A DNA stretch of 19,077 bases, from the NCBI GenBank assembly GCA_020048935.1, contig JAIFLS010000176.1, positions 1 to 19,077 on the forward strand, in the 5' to 3' direction. Shown in pieces: positions 7,795 through 14,860 of the stretch. The position numbers and the translations under genes are program-made. Source of the stretch: a bacterium. GTDB lineage: Bacteria; Verrucomicrobiota; Kiritimatiellia; UBA8416. Each line of letters begins with the position of its first letter. The stretch's first letter is position 1. The notes below the pieces were generated by a model, which did not search any database, was not told where the DNA came from, and saw nothing but the letters and a program-made list of their open reading frames with translations.

Positions 7795-9198
7795 ATGGAT
7801 GAAGTAACGCTTGAGAATCTGTCAAAAACGTCGCGGGATTCTTTCAATCGCGGGTTTACCGCCCTTGAACGCGGCAACATCGACTACGCGATCGAGATGC
7901 TCACGGCTTGTGTAGAGGAATCCCCTCGCTTCGTGCGGGCTTGGAAATTCCTGCGGGCGGCCGAGGTGAAGCGCGCCCGTAAAAAGGCCGTCAGCAATTT
8001 GACCCGCAGTATCGATACCGGTGTCAAGATGCCCACTTATCTCAGTGCCATGACCCTGCTCAAGTCGGGCAAGCACCAGGCCGCCATGATGCTGGCGGAG
8101 AAGCTGCTGCGCGATTACCCCGAGAATCCGAAGTACGCCAAGCTGTTTGCGGAGGCGGCTGCGGCCTTTGAACTGCCCGAAGTGGCCATACTCACACTGG
8201 AAACCGTACGCGACAGCAATCCCGATGATATTTCCGTATTGAGCTGGCTCGGTGTGCTTTACCAGAAGTCAGGCCGTATGCGCTCTGCGCGCGAATGCTT
8301 CGAACGGTTGTGCGAGATCAGCCCGAACGATCCGTCCGCGCTCAAGCAGCTCAAGGACGTGTTGGCTCTGGACAGCATGTCCAACGATGGATGGGAGAAG
8401 AATGCCGACAAGGGCGGCACGTTCCGCGACATGCTCAAGGACAGCGAGGAAGCGGCCTTGCTCGAGCAGGGGGCCAAATCGGCCAAGAGCGACACCGGAC
8501 TGGAGACCCTGATCGCGGACATGAAGCAGAAGGTGGAAGCCGAGCCGAACAACATCAACTACCGGCGCGGCCTGGCCAATATGTACCTTCAGAAGCGTGC
8601 GTTCGAGGAGGCCATCACGATCCTGGAGGAGGCCGTCGCCCTGAACCCGGGTGATCCCGAGCTTGAACGAACCCTGGGCAACGCCCGCGCACGGTTCTTC
8701 GAGAGCCGGATCGAGGAGCGGCGCCAGAAGGGCGACGAGGCGGGTGCCGTTGAACTGGAGAATGAGCTTCTGCAGTTCAGGTTCGACGATCTGCAAAGCA
8801 AGGTCGAGCGCTACCCGAACGATCTGCAATTACGGTATGACTGGGGTGTCATGCTTTATGAGAACGACTATATCAACGAGGCGATACAGCAGTTCCAGCT
8901 GGCGCAGCGCAGCGCCAAGAACCGTGTGCTGTCCCTCTATTACATGGGCATCTGCTTCCGGGCAAAGAAACAGTACGACATTGCCTGCCGCCAGCTTGAG
9001 ACGGCACTGACAAGCCTGCCCATCATGGACGCGAACAAAAAGAAGGTGCTTTACGAACTCGGAGAGATTTCAGGGCTGATGGGAGATGCCAAGAAGGCGG
9101 CGGACTACTTCATGCAGATCTACCAGTCTGACATTGCCTACCTCGATGTGGCGACACGGATCGAGGAATTCTACCAACAGGAACCGACAGCGGAGTGA
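7795..9198 (+). CDS. Cytoplasmic tetratricopeptide-repeat protein (467 aa)
   Basis: No enzyme domain is recognisable; the protein consists of TPR-like helix pairs. Clear units include FNRGFTALERGNIDYAIEML near residue 17, VLSWLGVLYQKSGRMRSARE near 145-170, RRGLANMYLQKRAFEEAITI near 260-290 and LSLYYMGICFRAKKQYDIA near 380-410. A charged region without repeats (about 195-245) separates an N-terminal from a C-terminal TPR block. There is no signal peptide and no membrane segment, so it is probably a cytoplasmic scaffold. The ATG at 7795 has GGGGGA four bases upstream. Its stop overlaps the region just before the dehydrogenase start (ATG at 9204), so the two are probably co-transcribed, which does not by itself imply a joint function. 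The partner proteins are unknown. Confidence 0.85.
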   Translation: MDEVTLENLSKTSRDSFNRGFTALERGNIDYAIEMLTACVEESPRFVRAWKFLRAAEVKRARKKAVSNLTRSIDTGVKMPTYLSAMTLLKSGKHQAAMMLAEKLLRDYPENPKYAKLFAEAAAAFELPEVAILTLETVRDSNPDDISVLSWLGVLYQKSGRMRSARECFERLCEISPNDPSALKQLKDVLALDSMSNDGWEKNADKGGTFRDMLKDSEEAALLEQGAKSAKSDTGLETLIADMKQKVEAEPNNINYRRGLANMYLQKRAFEEAITILEEAVALNPGDPELERTLGNARARFFESRIEERRQKGDEAGAVELENELLQFRFDDLQSKVERYPNDLQLRYDWGVMLYENDYINEAIQQFQLAQRSAKNRVLSLYYMGICFRAKKQYDIACRQLETALTSLPIMDANKKKVLYELGEISGLMGDAKKAADYFMQIYQSDIAYLDVATRIEEFYQQEPTAE

Positions 9199-9203
9199 AC
9201 GCG

Positions 9204-10244
9204 ATGCAGGCTGCACAATTGACGGGAATCAGGACCTTGGCGATCAATTCGATTCCCGCACCGGTAATCCGGTCAGCCGGGGATGTGCTCGTGAGTATCC
9301 GGGCGGTAGGCATCTGCGGGTCGGATGTGCATAATTACGTCGAGGGCGGTATCGGCGCGCGCAAGCTGGTGTATCCATTCATTCCGGGCCACGAGGCGGC
9401 CGGCGAGGTCACCGCGGTCGCTGATGGCGTAACCATGGTCAGGCCGGGGGACCGTGTCATGGTCGAGCCGGCGATGCATTGCGGCTTGTGCGACCAATGC
9501 CAGGCTGGACGTTACAACACCTGCCGCCACATCCAGTTTCTCAGCTCCGCCGGTGAGTTACAGGGATGCATGTGCGAGCAGATCGTCGTCCCGGAACAAA
9601 ATTGTTTCCGGATCCCCGATGGCATGTCGTATGAGGAGGCGGCCGTGGCTGAACCGCTTTCAATCGCGATCTATTCCGTGCGCCAATCGATTGCGCTCTC
9701 GCCCGCGACGCCGGTGGCGATCCTGGGCGCAGGCCCGATCGGCTTGTGTACGCTATCAGCGGCTCGCGAGGCCGGTGCCGAACGCGTCTACGTGACCGAT
9801 CGGATTCCCGAACGCTTGCGAATGGCGGAGATGATGGGGGCATGCTTTACCGGCAGTCCTGACGATCCTCGTCTTGAGGCGCGAATGCAGGAGGCGGAAC
9901 CACTGGGCTTCCCGGTCGTGTTTGAGTGCTGCGGCCAGCAGGAGGCACTGGACCAGGGCACGCGGCTGCTGCGTCCCGGCGGCAAACTGGTTGTCACCGG
10001 CATTCCCGAGGGAAGCCGCATCTCGCTCTCCATTGACCTTCTGCGTCGCAACGAGTTGACCGTCTATAACGTGCGCCGCCAGAACCAGTGCGTGGGTCCC
10101 GCGCTGGATATGATCGCCACCGGCAAGGTGGACATCTCGCCCCTGATCACCCATCGAGTCCCGCTGGCGAATGCCAAGAACGCGTTCGATACCGTTGCCG
10201 CCTATGCCGACGGGGTCATCAAGGCCATGGTCATCAACGCCTGA
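9204..10244 (+). CDS. Zinc-dependent medium-chain dehydrogenase, polyol/L-iditol dehydrogenase type
   Basis: It should oxidise a sugar alcohol or other secondary alcohol with NAD(P). The catalytic-zinc set is visible as GICGSDVH (Cys38) and PGHEAAGE (His63, Glu64); the structural-zinc cysteines are Cys93, Cys96, Cys99 and Cys107 with canonical spacing; the Rossmann motif is GAGPIG (about 175-180). At 346 residues it has the length of sorbitol, xylitol or L-threonine dehydrogenases; the SDVHNY and VAEPLSIAIYSVR stretches favour the sorbitol/xylitol branch. I prefer the ATG at 9204 because CGGAG stands 8 bases upstream; a GTG at 9195 overlapping the TPR stop is less likely. The class II aldolase downstream suggests a carbohydrate-degradation role. 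The substrate cannot be fixed from sequence. Confidence 0.88.
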   Translation: MQAAQLTGIRTLAINSIPAPVIRSAGDVLVSIRAVGICGSDVHNYVEGGIGARKLVYPFIPGHEAAGEVTAVADGVTMVRPGDRVMVEPAMHCGLCDQCQAGRYNTCRHIQFLSSAGELQGCMCEQIVVPEQNCFRIPDGMSYEEAAVAEPLSIAIYSVRQSIALSPATPVAILGAGPIGLCTLSAAREAGAERVYVTDRIPERLRMAEMMGACFTGSPDDPRLEARMQEAEPLGFPVVFECCGQQEALDQGTRLLRPGGKLVVTGIPEGSRISLSIDLLRRNELTVYNVRRQNQCVGPALDMIATGKVDISPLITHRVPLANAKNAFDTVAAYADGVIKAMVINA

Positions 10245-10268
10245 TGAAAAAATCATGTTGAAAAGCGT

Positions 10269-10297
10269 TTGGCGTTTGGCGGTGCTTGTGGCATACT
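10269..10297 (+). promoter_or_regulatory. Candidate promoter for the class II aldolase
   Basis: TTGGCG (10269-10274), a 17-base spacer and CATACT (10292-10297), with TG plus one base before the -10. Start of transcription would fall near 10304, which places the upstream ATG at 10305 at or beside it and favours translation from 10326. Each hexamer matches the consensus at four of six positions. Confidence 0.4.
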
Positions 10298-10325
10298 GCC
10301 TCGCATGAATGATGGAAATAGTCAG

Positions 10326-10967
10326 ATGTCCCACACCTGCGCAAGGCAAAACCTAGTCGATTACGGCCACCGCGTTGCGGTGGATGGCCTTTGCGCTGGC
10401 ACGGGAGGAAACATCAGCGCCAGGGAAGGGGATGTGGTCTGGATGAAACCGGCCGGGTTCGCCATGGACGAGCTGACCGTTGAAAACCTCTGCGGGCTGC
10501 GGATGGATGGATCCCGCATCGCCGGCAACCATGCACCGACTTCTGAATACCGTCTCCATCTGGCGGTCTACCTCGTGCGTCCAGACGTGCAAGCGGTCTT
10601 CCATACGCACCCGCCATGGCTAACCGGTGTCATCAGCGCCGGCATGCCATTCCGCCTGCTGACAACTGAATCGGTTGGTTATCTCGGACGGGTCATACAC
10701 CTCCCTTATGTTCGTCCCCAATCCGAGGAACTAGCCAGGCAAGTGGGCGATGCCGCCCGTGATCATGACACGCTGCTGCTTCCCAACCACGGGATCGTGA
10801 CGATGGGGGGCAGTGCGCGCGAGGCGTTCCATCGATCAGCGGTTGCCGAGGATACCGCCAAAAGCATCATTGCCGCCGGAATCATCGGAAAACCGCAATA
10901 TCTTAGTGATCTGCAAATCACGGAAATTTTAGGCAAGCCGACCACCCGTGGAGCCGGGCGAAAATGA
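10326..10967 (+). CDS. Class II aldolase/adducin family protein (fuculose-phosphate aldolase-like)
   Basis: The family cleaves or epimerises phosphorylated sugars with a zinc ion. From the ATG at 10326 (213 residues) the active-site residues fall almost exactly on E. coli FucA numbering: GTGGNIS (25-31), Glu74 in TSEYRLH, His93 and His95 in FHTHPP, and His155 in PNHG (FucA Glu73, His92, His94, His155). The N-terminus MSHTCARQNLVDYGHRVAVD also looks like a normal start for the family. An in-frame ATG at 10305 is possible but has no ribosome binding site and lies at the predicted transcription start; 10326 has only a weak GGAA. The polyol dehydrogenase ends 81 bases upstream. Whether the substrate is fuculose-, rhamnulose- or ribulose-type cannot be told. 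Confidence 0.88.
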   Translation: MSHTCARQNLVDYGHRVAVDGLCAGTGGNISAREGDVVWMKPAGFAMDELTVENLCGLRMDGSRIAGNHAPTSEYRLHLAVYLVRPDVQAVFHTHPPWLTGVISAGMPFRLLTTESVGYLGRVIHLPYVRPQSEELARQVGDAARDHDTLLLPNHGIVTMGGSAREAFHRSAVAEDTAKSIIAAGIIGKPQYLSDLQITEILGKPTTRGAGRK

Positions 10968-10994
10968 ATGGGTAACTGGAGAAAAATCGAATCG

Positions 10995-11078
10995 AACGCC
11001 CAACACCCAACGCCCAACGCCCAAGTTGGGGAGCATTTCCTTGGATTGTTGGGCGTTGGATGTTGGGCGTTGGGCGTT
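10995..11078. repeat. Inverted repeat of the word CCAACGCCCAA
   Basis: The left arm 10995-11024 reiterates CCAACGCC or CCAACACC with a period of 7-8 bases. The right arm 11048-11078 is its near reverse complement, GTTGGGCGTTGG and variants. A 23-base loop separates them. On the minus strand the arms translate to a low-complexity N-A-Q-R-P-T-S phrase that should not be annotated as protein. Confidence 0.8.
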
Positions 11079-11088
11079 GAAATGAATT

Positions 11089-11157
11089 GAAGTTATAGGT
11101 AAGTTATAGACAAGCCCGCCGCCCACTGGGGTGGGCAAAAACGAGGTAGGTAACTTC
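11089..11157. repeat. Paired GAAGTTATAG tags with inverted TAACTTC
   Basis: GAAGTTATAGG at 11089-11099 is followed at once by AAGTTATAG (11101-11109). TAACTTC in opposite orientation stands at 11151-11157, so GAAGTTA ends bracket a 69-base unit with a small GC hairpin (11121-11136) inside. The 14-base word GAATTGAAGTTATA (11084-11097) recurs exactly at 14828-14841. Confidence 0.6.
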
Positions 11158-11172
11158 ATAAGGAGATCGGTG

Positions 11173-11196
11173 GACGATTACGGGCGACGATTACGG
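11173..11196. repeat. GACGATTACGG direct repeat
   Basis: GACGATTACGG is present at 11173-11183 and 11186-11196, followed by a further ATTACG. The reverse complement of its core, CGTAATC, resembles the TAATCC tandem at the right end of the window (19047-19077). Confidence 0.6.
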
Positions 11197-11235
11197 ATTA
11201 CGAAGGCTTCGCCATATGCATTCCCATGCGCAGCG

Positions 11236-11281
11236 GCTCGCGAGGACGCTCGCCCTCCAGATGTCGAGCGTCCTCGCGAGC
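11236..11281. repeat. Perfect 17-base inverted repeat, GCTCGCGAGGACGCTCG
   Basis: The arms 11236-11252 and 11265-11281 are perfect reverse complements with a 12-base loop. Weaker pairing may extend outward into CATGCGCAG and its counterpart GGAGCATG. No T-tract follows on either strand, so it is not a standard intrinsic terminator. Confidence 0.85.
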
Positions 11282-11304
11282 CTGCGGAGCATGAGCATCG
11301 TTAA

Positions 11305-11326
11305 CCGTTCTCGTCGCCGTTCTCGT
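11305..11326. repeat. Short tandem CCGTTCTCGT, 12-base period
   Basis: CCGTTCTCGT occurs at 11305-11314 and 11317-11326, and GTTAAC flanks both sides (11300-11305 and 11325-11330). It is another reiterated-word module of the ileS spacer. Confidence 0.55.
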
Positions 11327-11353
11327 TAACCGAAAAGTGCGACAAAAATGACC

Positions 11354-11365
11354 AAGTTATAGGCA
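11354..11365 (+). repeat. Dispersed tag AAGTTATAGGCA before ileS
   Basis: Twelve bases identical to the tag before rluD (6765-6776). It ends 15 bases before the ileS ATG and directly precedes the AGAGG ribosome binding site (11372-11376). Confidence 0.6.
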
Positions 11366-11380
11366 TGCGAAAGAGGAAAT

Positions 11381-14300
11381 ATGTATACACCGGTTTCAAA
11401 CAAGATAGATTTTCCTGCGATGGAATCCGACATGCTTGCCTACTGGGAGCAAGAGCAGGTTTTCAAGAAGAGTCTGGATCAGCGCCAGGGTTCCCCCGAG
11501 TACGTGTTCTATGATGGCCCGCCGTTTGCCACGGGACTGCCGCATTACGGCCATTTGCTGGCTGGCACGATCAAGGATATCGTGCCTCGCTATCATACGA
11601 TGCGCGGCCATTATGTCGCCCGGCGGTTCGGCTGGGACTGCCATGGCCTGCCGATCGAGGCCCTGGCGCAGGAGGCTCTTGGACTGGCGGGGGCTCCCGC
11701 CATCGTCGAGGCCGGCGTGGCCGTGTTCAATGAGCAATGCCGTTCGATGGTTTCCACTTATGTGCAGGAATGGCGAAAGACCGTTACCCGGATGGGGCGC
11801 TGGGTTGACTTCGATAATGACTACAAGACCATGGACAAGACCTTCATGGAATCCATCTGGTGGGTGTTCTCGGAACTCTGGAAGCAGGGTCGGATCTACC
11901 GTGCGCACCGGATCATGCCTTACAGTTGGAAACTCAATACCCCGCTTTCCAACTTCGAGGCCGGACGCAACTACCAGGATGTTCAGGATCCGTCGATCAC
12001 CGTGCGCGTAAAGCTCGTGGATTTCGATATACCCGGTGCCTTCGCGCTTGTCTGGACGACCACCCCGTGGACGCTGCCTGCCAATCTTGCCATCTGCGTC
12101 GGCCCGGAAATCGATTATGTGGCCGTGCGGGACAAGGACAGCGGCGAGGTGTATGTGCTGGCGCAGGCCCGCCTGAATACCTATTACCCGAAAGCGGACC
12201 AGTACGAGATCCTGAAGACCATGAAGGGCACGGATATCAAGGGATGCTCCTACGAGCCGCTTTTCGACTATTTCGCGACCACCCCCGGCGCGTTCACAGT
12301 CCTTGCCGATCCGTTCGTGAGCACGGCGGACGGCTCCGGCATCGTGCACATGGCTCCCGCCTACGGGGAGGACGATTACCGCGTCTGCACGGAGGCAGAC
12401 ATCCCGCTGGTCGAGCCGCTGGATGTCGATTGCAAGTTCACCTCCCAGGTGCCCGACTATGCAGGCGTGTTCTGCAAGGATGCCGACAAGGCCATCATCA
12501 AGCGGCTCAAGGACGAGGGACGCCTGGTCCACCAGTCCACCATCCAGCACAGCTACCCGTTCTGCGAACGTACCGACACACCGCTGATCTACAGGGCGAT
12601 CGACGCCTGGTATGTGCGGGTTGAGGATTTACATGACGAGCTGCTGGCCAATAATGCACAAGTGCACTGGATGCCGGGACATGTCGGCGAGAAACGCTTC
12701 GCGAACTGGCTGGCGGACGCGAAGGACTGGAACATCAGCCGCAACCGCTTCTGGGGATCCTGTATACCGGTATGGATCAACGAGAACGACCCGCAGGACA
12801 CGCTTTGCATCTCGTCGGTTGCCGAGCTTGAGCGCCTGTCGGGGCAGGAGGTGCCCGACCTGCACAAGCATGTGCTTGACAGCATCACCATCACAAAGGA
12901 CGGACGAACCTATCGAAGGACGCCCGAGGTTCTCGACTGCTGGTTCGAATCAGGGGCCATGCCGTACGCCCAGCAGCACTACCCCTTTGAGAACAAGGCC
13001 CATTTCGAGGCCAACTTCCCGGCGCATTTCATTGCCGAGGGTCTCGACCAGACGCGCGGCTGGTTCTATACCCTCATGGTGCTGTCCACGGCCCTTTTCA
13101 AGAAGCCGGCCTTCCGGAATGTTGTCGTGAACGGACTGGTGCTTGCCGAGAACGGGCTCAAGATGAGCAAACGGCTCAAGAATTATCCCGATCCGATGCA
13201 TATCATCAACGCCTATGGCGCCGATGCGCTACGTCTCTACATGATCAACTCCCCGGTCGTGAAGGCCGAGAGCCTGCGTTTCTCGGAAGAGGGGGTCAAG
13301 CACGCCATGCGGCATTTGCTGATCCCGTTGTGGAACTCCTACAGCTTCTTTGTAACGTATGCCCGTATCGACCGGTGGACAGCTTCGGGAATTCGTGCCG
13401 ACGCGCCGAAAGACAACCGCCTGGATCAATGGATCCGAAGTTCGCTCGAGACGCTGATCGCGGATGTCACCGACGCCATGGATGCTTACGACCTGCAGCG
13501 CGCGGTGCGCCCGTTTGTCCGTTTCATCGAGGACCTGACCAACTGGTACATCCGGCGCAGCCGACGCCGTTTCTGGAAATCGCAGGACGATGCCGACAAG
13601 GCGGATGCATACGAGACGCTATACACCGTACTGATCCAGCTTGCCAAGGTGGCCGCCCCGTTCATCCCGTTCATGAGCGAGGCCATCTATCGCAACCTTC
13701 GTACCGATGACATGCCGGAGTCTGTCCACCTTTGCGATTTCCCGACGGCTGACGCCTCCAATCGAAATCCCGATCTGGAATCGGAAATGCAGACCGTGAT
13801 GACCATTGTACAGATGGGGCGGCAGCTCAGGGCGGATCACAACCTGAAAGTGCGCCAGCCGCTGGCCGTGCTGCATATTGTCTCGCGGAATCAGGACCTG
13901 ATCGCGAAGCTCAGGCATTCCATCGACGTCATCGAGGATGAGTTGAATGTCAAATCGCTGGTATTCGGTCATAACGATACCGACTTGGCTGACCTGGGTG
14001 CCAAGGCCGATTTCCGGCGATTGGGTCCGAAGTGCGGCAAGCACATGAAGGCCGTTGCGGATCGCATCGCCAGTCTGGATCATGCCGGTATCGTTGAATT
14101 GGTGAACGGCGGTCATCTCGATCTGGAGAATGGGGCAGGGGAGACGGTGGTCATTCGAGCGGAGGATCTCGTGATCGAGCGCACGCCAAAGGCCGGACTG
14201 GTGGTGGCGACGGAAGGCGACCTGGTTGTCGCGCTGGAAACCAAGCTCGACGAGGCCCTGATCAATGAAGGTCATGCGCGCGAGTTTACCAGCAAGATAC

Positions 14301-14530
14301 AGAACATGCGCAAGACCACCGAGCTGGAAGTCACCCAGCGGATCGCCATCCGCGTTCGCATCCCAAACGAGCTCAGGCTGGCATTGGATGCGCACCGCGA
14401 GGAAATCTGCCGGGAAGTGCTGGCGGTTGAGTTTACCATCGACGACACCATGCTGGATTCCGAAGGCGAAACCGTGGATATCAACGGCAACGATTGTCGA
14501 ATTTCAATACAGGCGGCGGTGGTAGATTAG
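11381..14530 (+). CDS. ileS: Isoleucyl-tRNA synthetase, type 2 (eukaryote-like)
   Basis: It charges tRNA-Ile with isoleucine in the cytoplasm. The 1049 residues show the class I Rossmann fold with the HIGH-type motif as HYGH (residues 55-58, within PPFATGLPHYGHLLAG), GWDCHGLPIE, the CP1 editing domain entered at VWTTTPWTLPANLA, and the KMSKS-type motif KMSKR (594-598) followed by LKNYPDP. The HYGH/KMSKR/NYPDP combination, the long C-terminal extension and the absence of the bacterial C-terminal zinc-finger cysteines are those of type 2 (IleS2) enzymes, found in eukaryotes and some bacteria. Family knowledge links IleS2 with low mupirocin sensitivity; I infer nothing more specific here. The ATG at 11381 has AGAGG upstream. 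No second ileS is visible in the window. Confidence 0.96.
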   Translation: MYTPVSNKIDFPAMESDMLAYWEQEQVFKKSLDQRQGSPEYVFYDGPPFATGLPHYGHLLAGTIKDIVPRYHTMRGHYVARRFGWDCHGLPIEALAQEALGLAGAPAIVEAGVAVFNEQCRSMVSTYVQEWRKTVTRMGRWVDFDNDYKTMDKTFMESIWWVFSELWKQGRIYRAHRIMPYSWKLNTPLSNFEAGRNYQDVQDPSITVRVKLVDFDIPGAFALVWTTTPWTLPANLAICVGPEIDYVAVRDKDSGEVYVLAQARLNTYYPKADQYEILKTMKGTDIKGCSYEPLFDYFATTPGAFTVLADPFVSTADGSGIVHMAPAYGEDDYRVCTEADIPLVEPLDVDCKFTSQVPDYAGVFCKDADKAIIKRLKDEGRLVHQSTIQHSYPFCERTDTPLIYRAIDAWYVRVEDLHDELLANNAQVHWMPGHVGEKRFANWLADAKDWNISRNRFWGSCIPVWINENDPQDTLCISSVAELERLSGQEVPDLHKHVLDSITITKDGRTYRRTPEVLDCWFESGAMPYAQQHYPFENKAHFEANFPAHFIAEGLDQTRGWFYTLMVLSTALFKKPAFRNVVVNGLVLAENGLKMSKRLKNYPDPMHIINAYGADALRLYMINSPVVKAESLRFSEEGVKHAMRHLLIPLWNSYSFFVTYARIDRWTASGIRADAPKDNRLDQWIRSSLETLIADVTDAMDAYDLQRAVRPFVRFIEDLTNWYIRRSRRRFWKSQDDADKADAYETLYTVLIQLAKVAAPFIPFMSEAIYRNLRTDDMPESVHLCDFPTADASNRNPDLESEMQTVMTIVQMGRQLRADHNLKVRQPLAVLHIVSRNQDLIAKLRHSIDVIEDELNVKSLVFGHNDTDLADLGAKADFRRLGPKCGKHMKAVADRIASLDHAGIVELVNGGHLDLENGAGETVVIRAEDLVIERTPKAGLVVATEGDLVVALETKLDEALINEGHAREFTSKIQNMRKTTELEVTQRIAIRVRIPNELRLALDAHREEICREVLAVEFTIDDTMLDSEGETVDINGNDCRISIQAAVVD

Positions 14531-14596
14531 CCACAAAAGGCACATAAATCACAAAAGAAATGCAGCATGTCTTGTGTCTTTTGTGCATTTTGTAGC
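14530..14596. repeat. CACAAAAGGCAC-type inverted repeat, copy 2 (possible ileS terminator)
   Basis: It begins at the last base of the ileS stop codon: GCCACAAAAGGCACATAAA, then TCACAAAAG, TGCAGCA and the T-rich return arm ending TTTTGTAGC. It is homologous to 6617-6685, and the similarity runs on through GCTATCA into the following ~20 bases. Its position straight after the stop fits a role in ending the ileS transcript. Confidence 0.65.
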
Positions 14597-14626
14597 TATC
14601 ACTTGCGGCTTGTAGCTGAGTAAGCA

Positions 14627-14734
14627 CTTGTAGCTGGGGTCGGTGACCCCGGCGGTGCATGGATTAGCAAACGGGAGAGAGGCTTCGCCACGCACCTTCT
14701 CAAGCGCGCCGGGGTCACCGACCCCGGCTACAAG
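14627..14734. repeat. GGGGTCGGTGACCCC inverted repeat
   Basis: The 28-base arms 14627-14654 and 14707-14734 pair at 27 positions (T/C difference at 14635). Each arm is itself a hairpin, GGGGTC-GGT-GACCCC. An inner GAGAGAGGCTT (14675-14685) also pairs with AAGCCTCTCTC (14732-14742), so two alternative folds exist. With copy 2 of the AT-rich repeat and the tag, it accounts for most of the 330-base ileS-upp spacer; 14743-14827 shows nothing I recognise. Confidence 0.8.
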
Positions 14735-14827
14735 CCTCTCTCGGTGGCATTATGTTCGGCGGGCGGGCGGGGCGCCACGACCTACTGGCTTGTGGTCGGA
14801 AATCGGACTTGAGCATAGGGCAAAACG

Positions 14828-14843
14828 GAATTGAAGTTATAAG
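14828..14843 (+). repeat. Dispersed tag GAATTGAAGTTATAAG before upp
   Basis: Its first 14 bases are identical to 11084-11097. It ends 17 bases before the upp start codon. It contains TATAAG, a five-of-six match to a -10 hexamer, but no -35 at a normal distance; TTGAGC at 14809-14814 would need a 23-base spacer. Confidence 0.55.
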
Positions 14844-14860
14844 CTGCAAGGGGAGGGGAA

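Larger units (their letters stand above)
10968..11380. other. 413-base repeat-only spacer before ileS
   Basis: No gene is credible here. The spacer is a string of unrelated short-word modules: a CCAACGCCCAA inverted repeat (10995-11078), paired GAAGTTATAG tags (11089-11109) with an inverted TAACTTC at 11151-11157, a small hairpin GCCCAC-TGGG-GTGGGC (11121-11136), a GACGATTACGG direct repeat (11173-11196), a perfect 17-base inverted repeat (11236-11252/11265-11281), a CCGTTCTCGTCG tandem (11305-11326) and a last tag (11354-11365) just before ileS. Confidence 0.8.

Noticed and set aside
9195..9203. GTG at 9195 as the dehydrogenase start
   Set aside because: It overlaps the TPR stop and lacks a spaced ribosome binding site, whereas the ATG at 9204 has CGGAG at a distance of 8 bases.
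11121..11141. Hairpin GCCCAC-TGGG-GTGGGC as an intrinsic terminator
   Set aside because: On the plus strand the stem is followed by A residues, not T; on the minus strand the T-run precedes the stem. It is not a standard terminator on either strand.
10929..11159. Minus-strand ORF rich in N-A-Q-R-P-T-S across the ileS spacer
   Set aside because: It is merely the translation of the CCAACGCCC palindrome and its surroundings; there is no family similarity or ribosome binding site.
10968..11380. CRISPR array or riboswitch in the repeat spacer
   Set aside because: The repeats are not evenly spaced with unique spacers, the words differ from module to module, no cas gene is near, and no known riboswitch core is visible.
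14643..14834. 63-codon plus-strand ORF in the ileS-upp spacer
   Set aside because: It consists mostly of the GGGGTCGGTGACCCC repeat, has no ribosome binding site and shows no recognisable protein features.
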